Shown piece by piece: positions 50,607-62,956 of a stretch of DNA of 64,000 nt (position 1 is its first letter; every line of letters starts with the position of its first letter). Position numbers and translations under genes: made by a program. The notes beneath the pieces are model-generated. The model had not been told where the DNA came from. It did not search any database and saw only the letters and a program-made list of their open reading frames with translations. The DNA is from Bedellia somnulentella (Eukaryota; Arthropoda; Insecta; Lepidoptera; Bedelliidae), in the NCBI GenBank assembly GCA_963576735.1, contig OY755178.1:1860001-1924000 (forward strand), written 5' to 3'.

Positions 50607-51934
50607 CCCGATGAATGGTGCAACAGTGCATTGGTGCCTATCTATAAAAACAAGGGTGATGTACAAGAATGTGGCAACTACAGGGGGATCAAGCTGATGT
50701 CGCATAGTATGAAAGTGTGGGAGAAAGTAATAGAGAGACGTATGAGAGAGGAAAGCGAGGTAACCCAGAACCAGTTCGGTTTTATGCCTGGAAGGGGGAC
50801 AACGGACGCCATTTTCGCACTTAGACAGCTGTGTGAAAAATACAAACGTGTCCACAGAAATTTGCACATAGTGTTCGTTGATCTGGAAAAGGCATACGAT
50901 CGTGTACCGCGAACGGTTCTGTGGTGGGCTTTGAAAGCGAGAAGAGTGCCTGGGAAATACCTGCATCTGATCCGGGCAATGTATGGCCAAAGTCCAATGA
51001 AAGGCCGAAGCCGGCGTTACCGACAGGTTCAATGTGGCGGTAGGCTTACACCAGGGATCGGCTTTAAGGCCGTATTTGTTCCTCCTGATTATGGATGCTT
51101 TGACATCGGACATACAGGAGGAGGCACCCTGGTGTATGCTATTCGCGGATGACATTGTACTTGTTGGTGAAGATCCCTTCGAGATCCAGAGCAGGCTGGA
51201 AAAATGGCGGGAGAGACTGGAGAGTGTCGGACTGAAGATAAGCAGGACCAAAACAGAGCACCTGTTCTGCGATTTCGGTGGCACAACCAGTTTCTCGCAA
51301 ATTGCATTAAGCGGTGAGCCTTTACCAGTCTGCTCCGACTTCCGGTATCTCGGATCAGTGATCCAAAATGACGGCAACATTGACCGTGACGTGGGAAACC
51401 GGATAAATGCAGGATGGATGAAATGGAGACAGGTCTCAGGTACAGTTTGCGACAGAAGGATGCCCCTGACATTAAAAGGGAAAATCTACAAGTCCGTGAT
51501 AAGACCTGTCATGATGTATGGAAGTGAATGTTGGGCAATGAAAAAGACGGATGAAAGCAAAATGCACGTAGCAGAAATGAGGATGTTGAGATGGATGTGT
51601 GGTGTGACAAGAATGGATAAGATTAGAAACGAGTTTATAAGAGGAAGTGTGAAAGTGGCTCCAGTGACAGAAAAGATTAGAAGTAATAGGTTACGGTGGT
51701 ATGGTCATGTAATGAGAAGGGATGAAATGCATGTGACTAAAAAAGTGATGAATATGAGTGTAGATGGATACAAGGGAAGAGGAAGACCAAAGAAAGTGTG
51801 GATGAACTGTGTGAACGATGATATGGGAATAAAAGGTGTAAGCTCCGAAATGGCGTATGACAGAGACGAATGGAAGAGAAACACATGTTGTGCCGACCCC
51901 ACCTAGTGGGATAAGGGCAGGAGAATGATGAGGT
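50607..51934 (+). mobile_element. RTE-type LINE, 5'-truncated
   Basis: From the reverse transcriptase start to the 3' end ACCCCACCTAGTGGGATAAG and an ATGATGAGG tail, the usual RTE ending with its small hairpin. Confidence 0.82.
50610..51906 (+). pseudogene. RTE reverse transcriptase, frameshifted
   Basis: First frame: ECGNYRGIKLMSHSMKVWEK, QNQFGFMPGRGTTDAIFALR, IVFVDLEKAYDRVPR. A one-base shift near 51010-51030 moves to the second frame: GLHQGSALRPYLF, WCMLFADDIVLVGED (catalytic FADD), ENLFCD-like H-motif region, RPVMMYGSECWAMKK, and the C-terminal GRGRPKKVWMNC. The endonuclease is missing. RT motifs are otherwise well kept, suggesting a fairly recent loss. Confidence 0.85.
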
Positions 51935-52783
51935 TCAGGAGTGCTATAAATTGCAATCATTGCGCTAAATTTCACAAAGCTTTAGATTGAGGTTTCAGAT
52001 ATTTAAAAAACAACGCTACCCGTGCGAAGCTGAGCCGATCCACTAGTCTATCATATAATCATTTAAACTTCATTAAGCTTTTAAATGCGTTTTATTATTG
52101 CTTTGAATTTCTTTTCAAAATGTCATCAGGTATTTTATTTATTATAAAATTTCACACATAACCCCATAAAAGGTGTATGTATTATTGACGTGGTCACTGT
52201 TTTTGGTTATGCTTTCATTTTTTTTTGCATTTGAAAACTGCCCATCAAATACTCCAGTGGTTCTTCTTTTAATAGACTTTGTGTCTAAGCTAAGTCTCGT
52301 ATAAAAAACAGATGGTCTGCAGAACCTATCTAAGTTTAAAGCTGTTTGTTACGGGTAATAAATTGTTCTGAAGTGTACTAGAGTTGATAGAAACGACTTT
52401 TTAAATCTCTCGGAACGCCATAAGTTTGCGAAGAGTGATCGTAAACGTAAGACTTGAGAATCTGATGATTTCAGATGTTTTTTAATATAAATATATCGTT
52501 TTCAATTAGCATAAAGCTTAAAATGACTTGGAGTCTAAGGATAAAACGTTTGATGGCAATGTTATTGGGTACCCGTCTTCTATATCTTTTTATCGCATTG
52601 TTCTTCACCTTTAAGAATCATCTCGTTTTATATAAAATAAAGTATAAAATTTATGATTCCAAAGACCTGACTATGTAGGGTACTACCCCAGGTAAGGATA
52701 AATCCTCTAACTAGTACAACCTTTTATACTAAAGTATAAAAGTATAAATAGTACCAACATCATTCGAATGTACTAATAAGAAA
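51935..52783. other. Intergenic; one repeat scrap
   Basis: 52008-52045 is the antisense head of the 'CTTCGCAC' repeat family (CTACCCGTGCGAAGCTGAGC). The rest is unrecognised. Confidence 0.45.
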
Positions 52784-52915
52784 TACATACATAAACTCAC
52801 GGCCATAAATCCCAAAAATGGGTAGCCAGAGCTTCAGAGCTAAAAACTCATCGACCACAGTTGGCAGGATAAGATAGTAGAAATAAAGTATCGTCGGTGA
52901 TGGGTCTCCAAACGA
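52784..52915 (-). repeat. SINE-A 3' half, antisense
   Basis: CATAAACTCACGGCCATAAA to GGGTCTCCAAACGAC. Confidence 0.78.
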
Positions 52916-53330
52916 CAACCATACCGACAAACTAAATTTACAAATATGAGTTATCATATCACAATAACTTTTTCAACAACGTAATACCCGTATTACATAA
53001 TTTTCTGTTTACTTCAGTATTCCGGTAACAGTAGATTTAAATTTGGTTCCCTCAAGTATTTTATACATGAACCCTTATTTGAAAAAGTTATCGCATTGTT
53101 CGGCTAACATTGGAATCGAATGGGAGCCAGATTGTCACGTCGCGATAAACGTAAGTTACGTTTCGAATCCTTTCTTAAGTTTCCTAACGACACTCTGAGG
53201 GAATGACCGCTTCAAACTGCTATAAAACTCCAAACGAACACAATGTTAGGTTCAATTTCAGATTTCCTTAGAGTATATGGACTGGAGGCGCGGCAAACTA
53301 AAGTATGACATATAAAATAAGATTACTTAC

Positions 53331-53530
53331 ATACATATACTCACGGCCATAAATCATAAAATATGATAGTTGATAGGGGACAAGATGGTAGCAATAAAGT
53401 ATCATTGGTAATGGGTCTCCAACCTCATCACTAAAAAACCTCGTAAATATAAGGGTAGATGTATACCCTTAGTCGCCTCTTACGAAACCCGTGGGTAGAA
53501 ATTGGTAGTGACAGTCTGTCACTTATCTTA
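53331..53530 (-). repeat. SINE-A copy, antisense, decayed
   Basis: Internal gaps; ends CCCGTGGGTAGAAATTGG. Confidence 0.65.
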
Positions 53531-53670
53531 TTTATGCTTGTGCTATGTAGTCAGCACTCCATAGCACGAGCACAAATAAGGTTGTTTGGAATTAACGCAA
53601 AAAATATACACAATTCACATCAGATGAAGCAAAAAGGTATTGTCTCAGCATGTTTACACCAGCATGTTTT

Positions 53671-53894
53671 TGCTGTGTAGTGTCGGCTTAGAATAGCACT
53701 ACCCCTTTTCTTCCGGTGGGTGTACGTAAGAGGCGACTAACGGTATTGGGGCTTTTTAAGGGATTTTTGGGCGATGCGGTTGGTTGCTTCTCTCCACGCA
53801 ACTTCCAAAAGTGGCTGAGGAATTTCTAATTTGTTAGCTCTGGCTACCCCTTCTAGGGATTTATAGCCGTGCGTATATGTATGTATGTATGTAA
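53671..53894 (+). repeat. SINE-A copy
   Basis: Near full length with a ~35-bp gap after GATGCGGTTGG. Confidence 0.87.
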
Positions 53895-54059
53895 GTTTAC
53901 ACCAGATGTAATAATTATATGCACACTGTTTACTGATACTGGCTCTAGTTAACAACCCTCTCCATTGCCTCATTTGAGGTACTCTGAGCGGTTTTGTAAA
54001 ACTTATTGTCGGCTTTCGTGCGATAACTGATAACTTCATCATTATACACTACACAACCA

Positions 54060-54240
54060 AATGAGAGTGTGCTCGAAAAGGCAGGCGTCTGAAGTACGAA
54101 GAATAAAAGAGCATGTATGAAAAGATTGATGGAGAACAGCTACAGAGGTTTAACAGGAGCGTAGAAAGTGCTGATCAATAGTCTCTGCCTACCCCAGTGG
54201 AAAATAATGGCGTGAGTATAAGTTATGTTTATATACTATA
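54060..54240 (+). mobile_element. LINE-C 3' end, sense
   Basis: GAGTGTGCTCGAAAAGGCAG, AAAAGAGCATGTATGAAAAG, GTCTCTGCCTACCCCAGTGG, then tail. Confidence 0.78.
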
Positions 54241-54297
54241 ATCATAGTCATAAATCGAAGACATGCATCTGTATTACGCACTAGTAGGTATCATAAT

Positions 54298-54367
54298 TCA
54301 TACATACATGTACTCACGGCTATAAATCCCTAGATGGGGTACCCAGAGCTAAAAAATTAGAAATAAG
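54298..54367 (-). repeat. SINE-A tail end, antisense
   Basis: Only the terminal 70 bp. Confidence 0.75.
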
Positions 54368-54605
54368 GAAAAAGAATCATAATTCGTTATACTTAAACAT
54401 ATTATGCCAATAACTATAAAATAAAATGTTCAATTTGCAAGTATAAATTATGCTTCATTCAATATGACAAAGTAAATTAGAGTTTTAAGGTATAGGAGGA
54501 ATCGAGATGTTTGCTAGAGTCATACAAAGTGGCTATCAATGACCTCTATCTACACAAATAGGAGTACTTTAAATGCGTCAGTATTTCTTCTAGTATGTAA
54601 AATTC

Positions 54606-54848
54606 GTGTAATGTCGGCTTAGAATAGCACTACCCCGTTTCTACCGATGGTTGTACGTAAGAGGCGACTAACGGTATTCGGGCTTTTAAGGGATTTTCGG
54701 GCGATGCGGTTGGAGACCCATCACCAACAACCTTTACTTTACCATCCTTACCCCACTCAATTTTCCAAAGGTGGCTGAGGAATTTCTAATTCCTTAGCTC
54801 TGCCTACCCCATCTAGGGATTTATAGCCGTGAGTATATGTATGTATAT
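54606..54848 (+). repeat. SINE-A copy
   Basis: Full length (CCGATGGTTGTACGTAAGAG variant). Confidence 0.88.
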
Positions 54849-55022
54849 AAAATTCACGTGTCACAGTGTTTGTCACCAAACTACACCGAAACAGCTGAAC
54901 CGCTTTAAATTAAATTTTGCTTTTACATTCGGTAGGTCTGAGAATAGGTTAGTTACTACTTTTTATACTTCTAAGTGATAAGGGTTGACCATTGTCCACC
55001 CCGAATATTTTATTTTTATTTC

Positions 55023-55265
55023 ATACATACATATACTCACGGCTATAAATCCCTAGATGGGGTAGCCAGAGCTAAGGAATCAGAAATTCCTCAGCCACTT
55101 TTGGAAAGTTAAGTGGGGAAAAGATGGTAAAATAAAGGTTGTTGGTGATGGGTCTCCAACCGCATCGCCCAAAAACCCTTTAAAGCCCCAATACCGTTAG
55201 TCGCCTCTTACGTACACCCGCCGGAAGAATTGGGGTTGTGCTATTCTAAGCCGACACTACACAGC
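55023..55265 (-). repeat. SINE-A copy, antisense
   Basis: Full length. Confidence 0.9.
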
Positions 55266-55299
55266 ACAATTTTTATTTCATAGACTAGAAATTCTCCAA

Positions 55300-55345
55300 A
55301 AGTAATTAATATGGCAAAACAACGTTTGCCGGGTCAGCTAGTGTA
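55300..55345 (-). repeat. Retroelement head scrap, antisense
   Basis: ACAACGTTTGCCGGGTCAGC TAG is the reverse of the 'CTGACCCG' head seen at 35270. Confidence 0.5.
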
Positions 55346-55425
55346 TGTACATATAATTAACTTTTACATCGAATCCATTACAGTTAAATAACTAAACAGT
55401 AAAGTACACCTCCATAAGCTATTGT

Positions 55426-55562
55426 CCAGCAGGCAAGCACGAGACTAGTTATCGCGTGGAATAAAGCAGCCATCTCTTACGCACTTACTTAGTATCGTAT
55501 ATTGCCATCTCATTCTAACCGTTATCGAGTCGATAAAGTAGCGCTCGTGCTTGCTCTTCTGG
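55426..55562. mobile_element. MITE-E, second copy (inverted)
   Basis: CCAGCAGGCAAGCACGAG to GCGCTCGTGCTTGCTCTTCT; TAAGTAAGTGCGTAAGAGAT core is shared, inverted, with 2417-2562. Confidence 0.7.
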
Positions 55563-55814
55563 TAATAATTTACTAGCAAGCCATACATTTTCATTATAAC
55601 TTTTAATACCTGACCTGAATAATAAACAAGATACATAAAATTGTTGCCGCGTTTATCGTCTATGTAAATCTTCATCATGAAAATCTCGTAAAGAAACTTC
55701 GCGAAACTCTTACTGAGCATGATAAGTTCAGAATATTTTGTAAAGTTCGGTAGTAATAGATAAATATGAGCCATAGGACGGGACGTGACTATTTTTCTGA
55801 AAACTCAACTCAAA

Positions 55815-56036
55815 CATTCCCGAGGTATATCCCCGAAGAAGTTGACAGAGGTACTAATACTTCTGAACAACACGTGACATCGTCACCTTGGACAGTATAC
55901 TCACACGTTAGGGGACAGACCTATCGCCGTTTTTCACGAATACACTGTCAGATGACTAAGCACAACTCAGTCATGTGGGTTTCCTCTCGATGTTTTTCCT
56001 CACCGTTAACAACCATGATATATTAACCACACATAT
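55815..56036 (-). repeat. SINE-B, antisense, no tRNA head
   Basis: TATATCCCCGAAGAAGTTGA to TATTAACCACACATATG; internal deletion. Confidence 0.75.
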
Positions 56037-56461
56037 GTCCTTGCAGCCCAACGGTGGTGTAAAGTAGTAGACAACAGTGTGTAGCTTGGCATATCCATTG
56101 TAACATTAACTGCATTTTGAGGTAAATCAACATTCAGTGCAACACTCAAATTATATTCTTTTTAAGATATCAAATTTTAAACAAAATCTATGTGTTTGCC
56201 ATCAAATAGTTCAGCAAAAGTAATGTTTTGTAAATCTTTTTTTTTATTCCCGTTCAAATAAAAAGCGACATGCATCTGCCAGTTTGTGAAATGGATGTGA
56301 ATTCGCAATTTATTATTCAAGTTAACTGACGTTATTTACTTTGCGTTTTAAAATATTTTATTGCTTTTTTGGATTTTGGACCACTTTAGTTTCAACAGAT
56401 GAGCGGTGTTTCGAAAAAAAATGTTTTTTTTTGGTTATGAGAATTAGAACTCAGAATCAGA

Positions 56462-56540
56462 ATATACTCACGGCTATAAACCCCAAAAAAGGGTAGCCAG
56501 ATCTTCAGAATCAAAAAAACCCTGAGCCACATTTGGAAGT
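56462..56540 (-). repeat. SINE-A tail end, antisense
   Basis: ATACTCACGGCTATAAACCC to GAGCCACATTTGG. Confidence 0.75.
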
Positions 56541-58090
56541 ATAACCTCTAAATATGAATGCTTTTTAAAAAGTTAGGTGGGTAGTTTAAAACCTAACTTT
56601 ACAAACATTTGTTTTAGAGTATCCACTTTCGCTGTTGTACCGTAAAAAACATAATATATATTAATTTTATAATATTATTTCAGTTTGGCTTGTAATAGCT
56701 CTACCCATTATTTTTGGTGGTCGTACGAGGTCACTCTGGGTTATGGTGATATTAATTGGCATAAATCTGTAATAGTTCTAAGTGGATTTTTTATCCATCA
56801 AAAACTCTATGCAATATTATTTCCATTCAACACTTATTCAACACAACACTCCAAAAAAGATATGTTTTTCAAATAAACGACTCTGGTTTCGCATCTATGC
56901 AGCCATTCAACCAAAACGTTTCGATTCGCCGCGTATCGCGAGTCGTAACCGCACGCCATGGCGCCAATTAGTCTCCCAACAAATTAAACATATCCCAACA
57001 CAAACAATACCATTAAATCATATCACCTACACGAGTCGGCAAGTTATTTGGCTCACGTTAGATTAATATCGAGATCCCTGCCAAGTATTTCTGCGGTTGT
57101 CGCATTGCCAATGCGAGATGCAGCAAACTGGGTACAACTACAGGAATTTCGCGGTTTCATAGACTATCTTAGCGCAGATGCAATATATCATGGAAATGCT
57201 CTTTGTATTACGTATTTCTGTTTACAATAGATCCCTCATTCCTGTGCTTGACAGTGTATTATTTTATGTGTATAAATTTGCGACAATTTAGCATAGCATT
57301 TACGGGTACGGTTTTTTTTCTTTTGTTTTCGGAGTTCATTCTGTTTCTTATACTATTATATATCATATGTTAATTTCTTCTAACGTAACAATAGGTTGTA
57401 AAATGCAAGTTAGGAACCGGAATAAGTTATGCCATTAACGTAATGCATATATTTTCATACATCAAAACGGCAGACATGCTGAAATACCGTAGGTGCGGTA
57501 TTTTTTACGCTTTTAAACCACGACAACCTAAAGGAACCGTTTTTAGGATTGATAAATCCTCATCATGACTACGCCAGGTCAATTACTATACCTAATATTA
57601 TTATGAACTTTTTTAAAATACTGTAGGTCTGCCCAACTCCACCTCATAGAATAAAACTTATCCTTTGCTGCTTCTTCTCTTTACGAACACCTTTCGAAGC
57701 AACAGATTAATGAGTGAATTTATAAATTTTGACGTTCAAATAATGTAAGTTTTTAATTATGAAAAAAAACTTTGATTTTTTTTTAAGAAAAATAGCATTA
57801 AAAAATTTTCTTTACAGTTTAACAAACAATTTGAAGCACATTGTTCGCGAAACTTTTGTTACCCAGCATCTGTAAAATGTATATTACATTTCAGCATACG
57901 TCACTGGAGTAGGGACGCCAATGACTGATTTACAAAGGGCATTGTATTAACTCGCGCTCATATATAAGCGTTAAAAATTATATTATTTTTATAACACTTT
58001 GTTCAAGGTTAAATTCATTGTTTTATTAAAGGTTTAATATATTATTATTCATCAATTAACCATTAACTTAAACTAAATTAAAAATATTAA
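56541..58090. other. Longest stretch without a clear repeat
   Basis: A decayed SINE-A head may lie at 56690-56740. A GC-richer block 56870-57230 (GATTCGCCGCGTATCGCGAG) shows several short frames but no consistent exon; it could be a first exon or promoter region of an unseen gene. 57672-57760 is a short repeat shared, inverted, with 31185-31262 (TTTACGAACACCTT). Confidence 0.35.
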
Positions 58091-58094
58091 ATGA

Positions 58095-58370
58095 TTAAAA
58101 GTAACACAACAAAATTAGGCAAACAAACCGCCCCAAGCCATACCCGGCCCAAAGGTTCCTATCACGCGAAATCCTCTGGACCAGAAATGCCCCTGAGCGG
58201 TAGTCCAATCCCCGATCCCTCAAACGACGACCAATTTCCCTGACAATGTTCCTACCCTGCGATCCCCACACCCCCATTGTCTCGACAGCTAATGGTACAA
58301 ACAAGTAACTCCCCATCAGCTGCGCGTACTTAATTGATTTTTGCCGCGCTGCCATCTCCGCCGCGGCCAC
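58095..58370 (-). pseudogene. LINE protein C-terminal fragment
   Basis: Antisense frame with KSIKYAQLMGSYLFVPLAVE, TMGVWGSQGRNIV and LVQRISRDRNLWAGYGLG. Such 'FVPLAVET.G.WG' ends are seen in LINE polyproteins after the reverse transcriptase; clade not determined. Confidence 0.5.
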
Positions 58371-58533
58371 GGGAGTTAAACTTGTGGAGCTAATCTTATC
58401 ATAAATAATGTCATCATATTATAAAATCACCCCGACCAGTTTCCAAACTTGCAATATTTTGATCCACCACGTAATCACCAGCCAAAGTACCGTGAGCAGT
58501 AACTATTTTACCAGTACGCTAAGTAAGCTAAAT

Positions 58534-58803
58534 AGCTGTGTAGTGTCGGCTTAGAATAGCACTACCCCATTTCTCACGGCTATAAATCCCTAAAAGGGGT
58601 AGCCAGAGCTAAGGAATCAGAAATTCCTTAGCCACTTTTGGAAGTTGCGTGGTGAAAATATGGTAAAATAAAGGTTGTTGGTGATGGGTCTCCAACCGAA
58701 TCGCCCAAAAATCCCTTAAAAGTCCCAATACCGTTAGTCGCCTCTTACGTACAACCACCGGAAGAAATGGGGTAGTGCTATTCTATGCCGACACTAAACA
58801 GCT
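58534..58803 (-). repeat. SINE-A copy with an extra inverted head
   Basis: 40 bp of sense head (58534-58573) joined to the tail-side end of a complete antisense copy (58574-58803), giving heads at both ends and no CATA tail. Confidence 0.8.
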
Positions 58804-58970
58804 TATTAACACTTATATATATTATATTTATATTTATACTTGTTTGTCATTAGTCATTAATATTGTGTGTCCTCGCGTCTACGCCAAAGGGGTTGTATAT
58901 TGTAGTTTACTGAAACTTATGAGCGATGAATTAATGGAAGATAATTGCATAGCCACACTAAGTTTTATTC

Positions 58971-59206
58971 GCTGTGTAGTGAAAGTAGGCTTTGAATGAC
59001 ACAACCACCCCATTTCTTCCGGTGGGTGTTCGTAAGGGGCGACATTGTATTGCGCGTTTAAGTAATTTTCGGGCAAGGTGGTTGGAGACCCATTACCAAC
59101 CACTATTATTTTACAATCTTATCTTACCTCAACTTCTAAAAGTGACTAAAGAATTTCTTATTATTAAGCTTTAACTACCCCTCTATGAGAAGCATAATCG
59201 TGAGTG
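58971..59206 (+). repeat. SINE-A copy, diverged
   Basis: CGCTGTGTAGTGAAAGTAGG head; GGTGGGTGTTCGTAAGGGGC. Confidence 0.75.
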
Positions 59207-59212
59207 AAGATA

Positions 59213-59469
59213 TGTACATACATACATACATACATATACTCACGGCTATAAATCCCAAGAAAGGGGTAGCCAGAGCTGAGGAATTAGAAATTCCTCAGCC
59301 ACTTTTGGAAGGTGCGTGGGGAATAGATGGTGAAATAAAGGTTCTTGGTGATGGGTCTCCAACCGCATCGCCCAAAAATCCCTTAAAAGCCCCAATACCG
59401 TTAGTCGCCTTTTACGTACACCCACCGAAAGAAATGGGGTAGTGCTATTCTAAGCCGACACTACACAGC
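59213..59469 (-). repeat. SINE-A copy, antisense
   Basis: Full length with five CATA units; tail-to-tail with the previous copy. Confidence 0.9.
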
Positions 59470-59753
59470 AAATAATGAATATATGTATGTAATATTCACT
59501 AGTTAAACTCAGACTTAAATACCAAAATTATTGAAGTTATCACTTACATTTTGCGACAGAGTTATGTAAGTTTGTAACTTGTGAGGAGAAACTTTGAATT
59601 AGAATACATGTTTCCACGTAGAAACCATCCATACCTACGATTCAGCGCCATAGATCATTTGCATATAGAAGTGACACATTTATTTATTATTAAAGAAACG
59701 TTTGCTGTTGTGATTCCTAAGATTTTGACAGAGGCAGATTGAAACCACTTACT

Positions 59754-60112
59754 TATACTCACGCCCGTTCTTCTCATTGGGGTGGGCAGAGAGAGACTAT
59801 AGATTGCCACTTTGTACAATCCTGACCCATCTCTCTTGCTTCTGTCGCATTCTTCATTCTTGTCATATATGCTCTTTTATTCTTTTCACTACGGACTTTC
59901 GCCTTCGTAAGAACCTTTTAGATTTAGTTTCCAAACGTCTTACGCAAATAACCTCTACTAACAACACCATCCACATTGGCTCTATATATATATTTTGATA
60001 CTTTACGTTCATCCATCCTCTCTATTTGCCCAAACCACCTTAACATTCCTTTCTCTATCTTGCACACTACGTGAAATCTCAACTGTACTATACCCGTAAC
60101 AAGCACAAAAAT
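59754..60112 (-). mobile_element. LINE-C 3' end, antisense, longest copy
   Basis: ACGCCCGTTCTTCTCATTGG to CACACTACGTGAAATCTCAA, ~360 bp. Encodes, broken, RWFGQIERMDERKVSKYIYR. Confidence 0.75.
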
Positions 60113-60393
60113 CATTGTTAGTGTTTATTAAATTACATTAGTTATGATATAAAAACATGAAACTGAAAAACAGTGTTTAAATAGGTTGCGCATTTCGTAA
60201 ATTGCATGAATATTGTATTGAAATGGCAACATTATTTAAATTGGTTGCTGAATTTTTGATTCATAATTCAAGAGCGTTGCGGCTACTTCCATAGTTAATT
60301 AATTATGAAAAGGCCAATTGGGGACTCGATGTTTGACGACAGACTTGTTCCAATTATATCTGTATGCTTAATATTAACACTATGCATCATTAT

Positions 60394-60651
60394 AATACAT
60401 ACATACATACATACATATACTCACGGCTATAATTCCCTAGAAGGGGTAGCCAGAGCCAAGGAATTAAAAATTCCTCAGCCACTTTTGGAAAGTTAAATGA
60501 AGAAAAGATGGTAAAATAAAGGTTGCTGGTGACGGGTCTCCAGCCGTATCGCCCAAAAATACCTTAAAGCCCCCATACCGTTAGTCGCCTCTTACGTACA
60601 CCCACCGGAAGAAATAGGGTAGTGCTATTCTAAGCCGACACTACACAGCAT
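60394..60651 (-). repeat. SINE-A copy, antisense
   Basis: Full length. Confidence 0.9.
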
Positions 60652-60767
60652 CATTATAATACTGACTTGGTTTCACACTTAGTGGCAGTAAACGTTTAGA
60701 GCTAAAGAAACCTGAAGGTGGAAAAGTAAATGCAGAACAGATTAATAAGACCTTACAAAAATATACA

Positions 60768-60996
60768 CACATACATATACTCACGCCCATAAATCCCAAA
60801 AAAGGATAGCTTCAGAGCTAGAAACTCCTCAACCGCATTTGGAGGTTGATATATGGTATAAATTAAGTATCATTGGTGGTGGGCTTCCAACCGCATCGCC
60901 AAAAAACCACTTAAAAAAGGCCCATACCATTAGTCTCCTTTTACGACACACGTGGGTAGAAAGGGGTTGTGACATTATAGCCGGCAGTACACGGCA
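60768..60996 (-). repeat. SINE-A copy, antisense, older
   Basis: CCCATAAATCCCAAAAAAGG; ends GCCGGCAGTACACGGCA. Confidence 0.8.
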
Positions 60997-61069
60997 AATA
61001 TATGAAGACTACAAAAATATGTGCAAGGTTAACGCGAGACTCAGAAATGCGATTTGTCAATGATTGTAT

Positions 61070-61235
61070 TTTAAACTAGTAGTTTGCCCCGGCTTCGCAC
61101 GGATGGTGTTATATATTTTTTACTGCTTAACCCCCACAACAATCCAACAATTAGCAGCTAGATCGGTTCATCCGTTCTCGAGTTATAGATAGTGTAACTA
61201 ACACCACTTTCTTTTATATATATTATATAGATTAA
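61070..61235 (+). repeat. 'CTTCGCACGGATG' retroelement end
   Basis: CCCCGGCTTCGCACGGATGG to ATATATTATATAGATTA; same family as 63575-63770. Confidence 0.6.
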
Positions 61236-61552
61236 AACGTTGAAAAAAATATTAAGAACGACTGTTATACTGTTAAGATGGTTTTGGCACTCGATAAAGT
61301 GGTAAAAGAAATAAAAAATAGGAGCTATATTATATAGAACTCAAACTATTAGTTTCCTCATTGAACCCTTGGTCTCGTCTACCCCACTTTACGAAACCCA
61401 AATGTACCACATAGAAAACATCCCTTCCGGACAAACTTAGAATGAAAGTAAAATAATAGGTACGTTCGGTAGAAATTTATCGAAATATTTATTGACATCC
61501 AACGTCTTTCCAACTTTGGTAATCGTCACATTAATGTGAAGATTAAGGTAGC

Positions 61553-61918
61553 CGCAACCGTGATTACTCAGTGCGTAGAACCCCGCTTACCCTGCAGACG
61601 ATGAGGGTTATCCCGGGTCGGGCCTACCCCATTTATTTACTTATTTCGTCTTATCTTAACACATATATGTGGTTAATTTATCATGGTGGTTAACCGTGAG
61701 GGAAAACATCGTGAGAAAACCCACATGGCTTATTTGTACATGTGACAGTGTACTCATAAAATACGGCGATAGGTCTACCCCCTATCACGTGAGTACATTG
61801 TCCAAGCAAAACGTGGGTACTCTAGACATCAGGTAACAATGTCACGTGATGTTTGGAAGTGTTAGTATCTCTACCAACCCCTTCGGCGATATACGGCGTG
61901 AACCTTTGAGTTTGAGTT
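61553..61918 (+). repeat. SINE-B, near full length
   Basis: GCAACCGTGATTACTCAGTG, box B damaged (GGGTTATCCCGGG), hairpin ACCCCTTCGGCGATATACGG. Confidence 0.85.
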
Positions 61919-62270
61919 CGATAGAAAATATTTATTAACATTCAATGCTTTTCCAACTTTGATTATCGTCACATTTATGTCAAGATTAAGGTAATAAATG
62001 ATTTTTGGCGCCAAACTACATTTCGTACAGTTCTATTTGAAACCAATACTTGCCTGATTTATAACTTTACGCAGACGGAGTGCTATTTCCTGCGGGGTGC
62101 TAAATTACTGTAAATCGGTTTAGCTCTCGTACTGCCGTTTCAACAAGTGCCTTACTGGAAATATTCTGCTCAATTTAGCATGCCTCGCTTTCTTCGCAGG
62201 AAGATTTACTTTGAAACCGCAATTTGGGTAGTAACAGCGATCTCCACTGAATTTGTATTCAATACATATA
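61919..62270. other. No gene seen
   Basis: ATTTATTAACATTCAATG(C)TTTTCCAAC and CATTTATGTCAAGATTAAGG at 61930-61990 repeat 61483-61550 (ACATCCAACGTCTTTCCAAC, TTAATGTGAAGATTAAGG) on either side of the SINE-B, a long direct repeat and so a possible large target duplication or local duplication. Confidence 0.5.
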
Positions 62271-62519
62271 AACATACATTAACATATACTCACGGCTATA
62301 AATCCCTAGAAGGGGTAGCCAGAGCTAAGGAATTAAAAATTCCTCAGCCACTTTTGGAAAATTGAGTGGGGAAAGGATGGTAAAGTGAAGGTTGTTGGTG
62401 ATTGGTCTCCAACCGCATCGGCCAAAAATCCCTTAAAAGCCCCAAAACCGTTAGTCGCCTCTTACCTACACCCATCGATAGAAACGGGGTAGTACTATTC
62501 TAAGTCGACACTACACGGG
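62271..62519 (-). repeat. SINE-A copy, antisense
   Basis: Full length. Confidence 0.9.
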
Positions 62520-62794
62520 AATGCATATCTTTCCACCAAATACCTGTTTAATATGGCCATTCACGTTGCAATTTAGATCAACCATTACACTAAATTCGTA
62601 TGAACGACATCGTGGTCATAGACCACCACACCTATTTTTTTTAACCACACCACCACATTTTTTATACAAATTAAAATTACCTACCTTTTTCCCGACCCTT
62701 CCATAGTAAAACCAAAGTTGAACTACGAGTACGATGATCGTATATCTCAGTGTACCAAAAAAATATGTTTATCCACAAACAGACGCGACATACT

Positions 62795-62830
62795 ATTCAT
62801 TCATTCATTCATTCATTCATTCATTCATTC
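62795..62830 (+). repeat. (ATTC)n microsatellite
   Basis: Eight to nine perfect ATTC units. Confidence 0.95.
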
Positions 62831-62956
62831 GCGACATTCAATTTGACCAATTTATACTAAGGAAAATATCAGTTATACATAAAGCATTAAAAGTGAAATA
62901 AAAAACCAAAAACACAAACACAAATAAAACAATAACACGCCACCGTTGATTTGCAG

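Noticed and set aside
50571..51380. 269-codon antisense frame
   Set aside because: It is the shadow of the RTE reverse transcriptase on the other strand; all recognisable motifs are on the + strand.
52475..52678. 67-codon hydrophobic frame as a small membrane protein
   Set aside because: AT-rich, no splice or promoter context, and composition matches random frames nearby.
56685..57230. Potassium-channel-like words (TLGYGDI) in a short frame
   Set aside because: The word occurs in the wrong setting: no pore helix or membrane segments follow, and the upstream bases look like a decayed SINE-A head.
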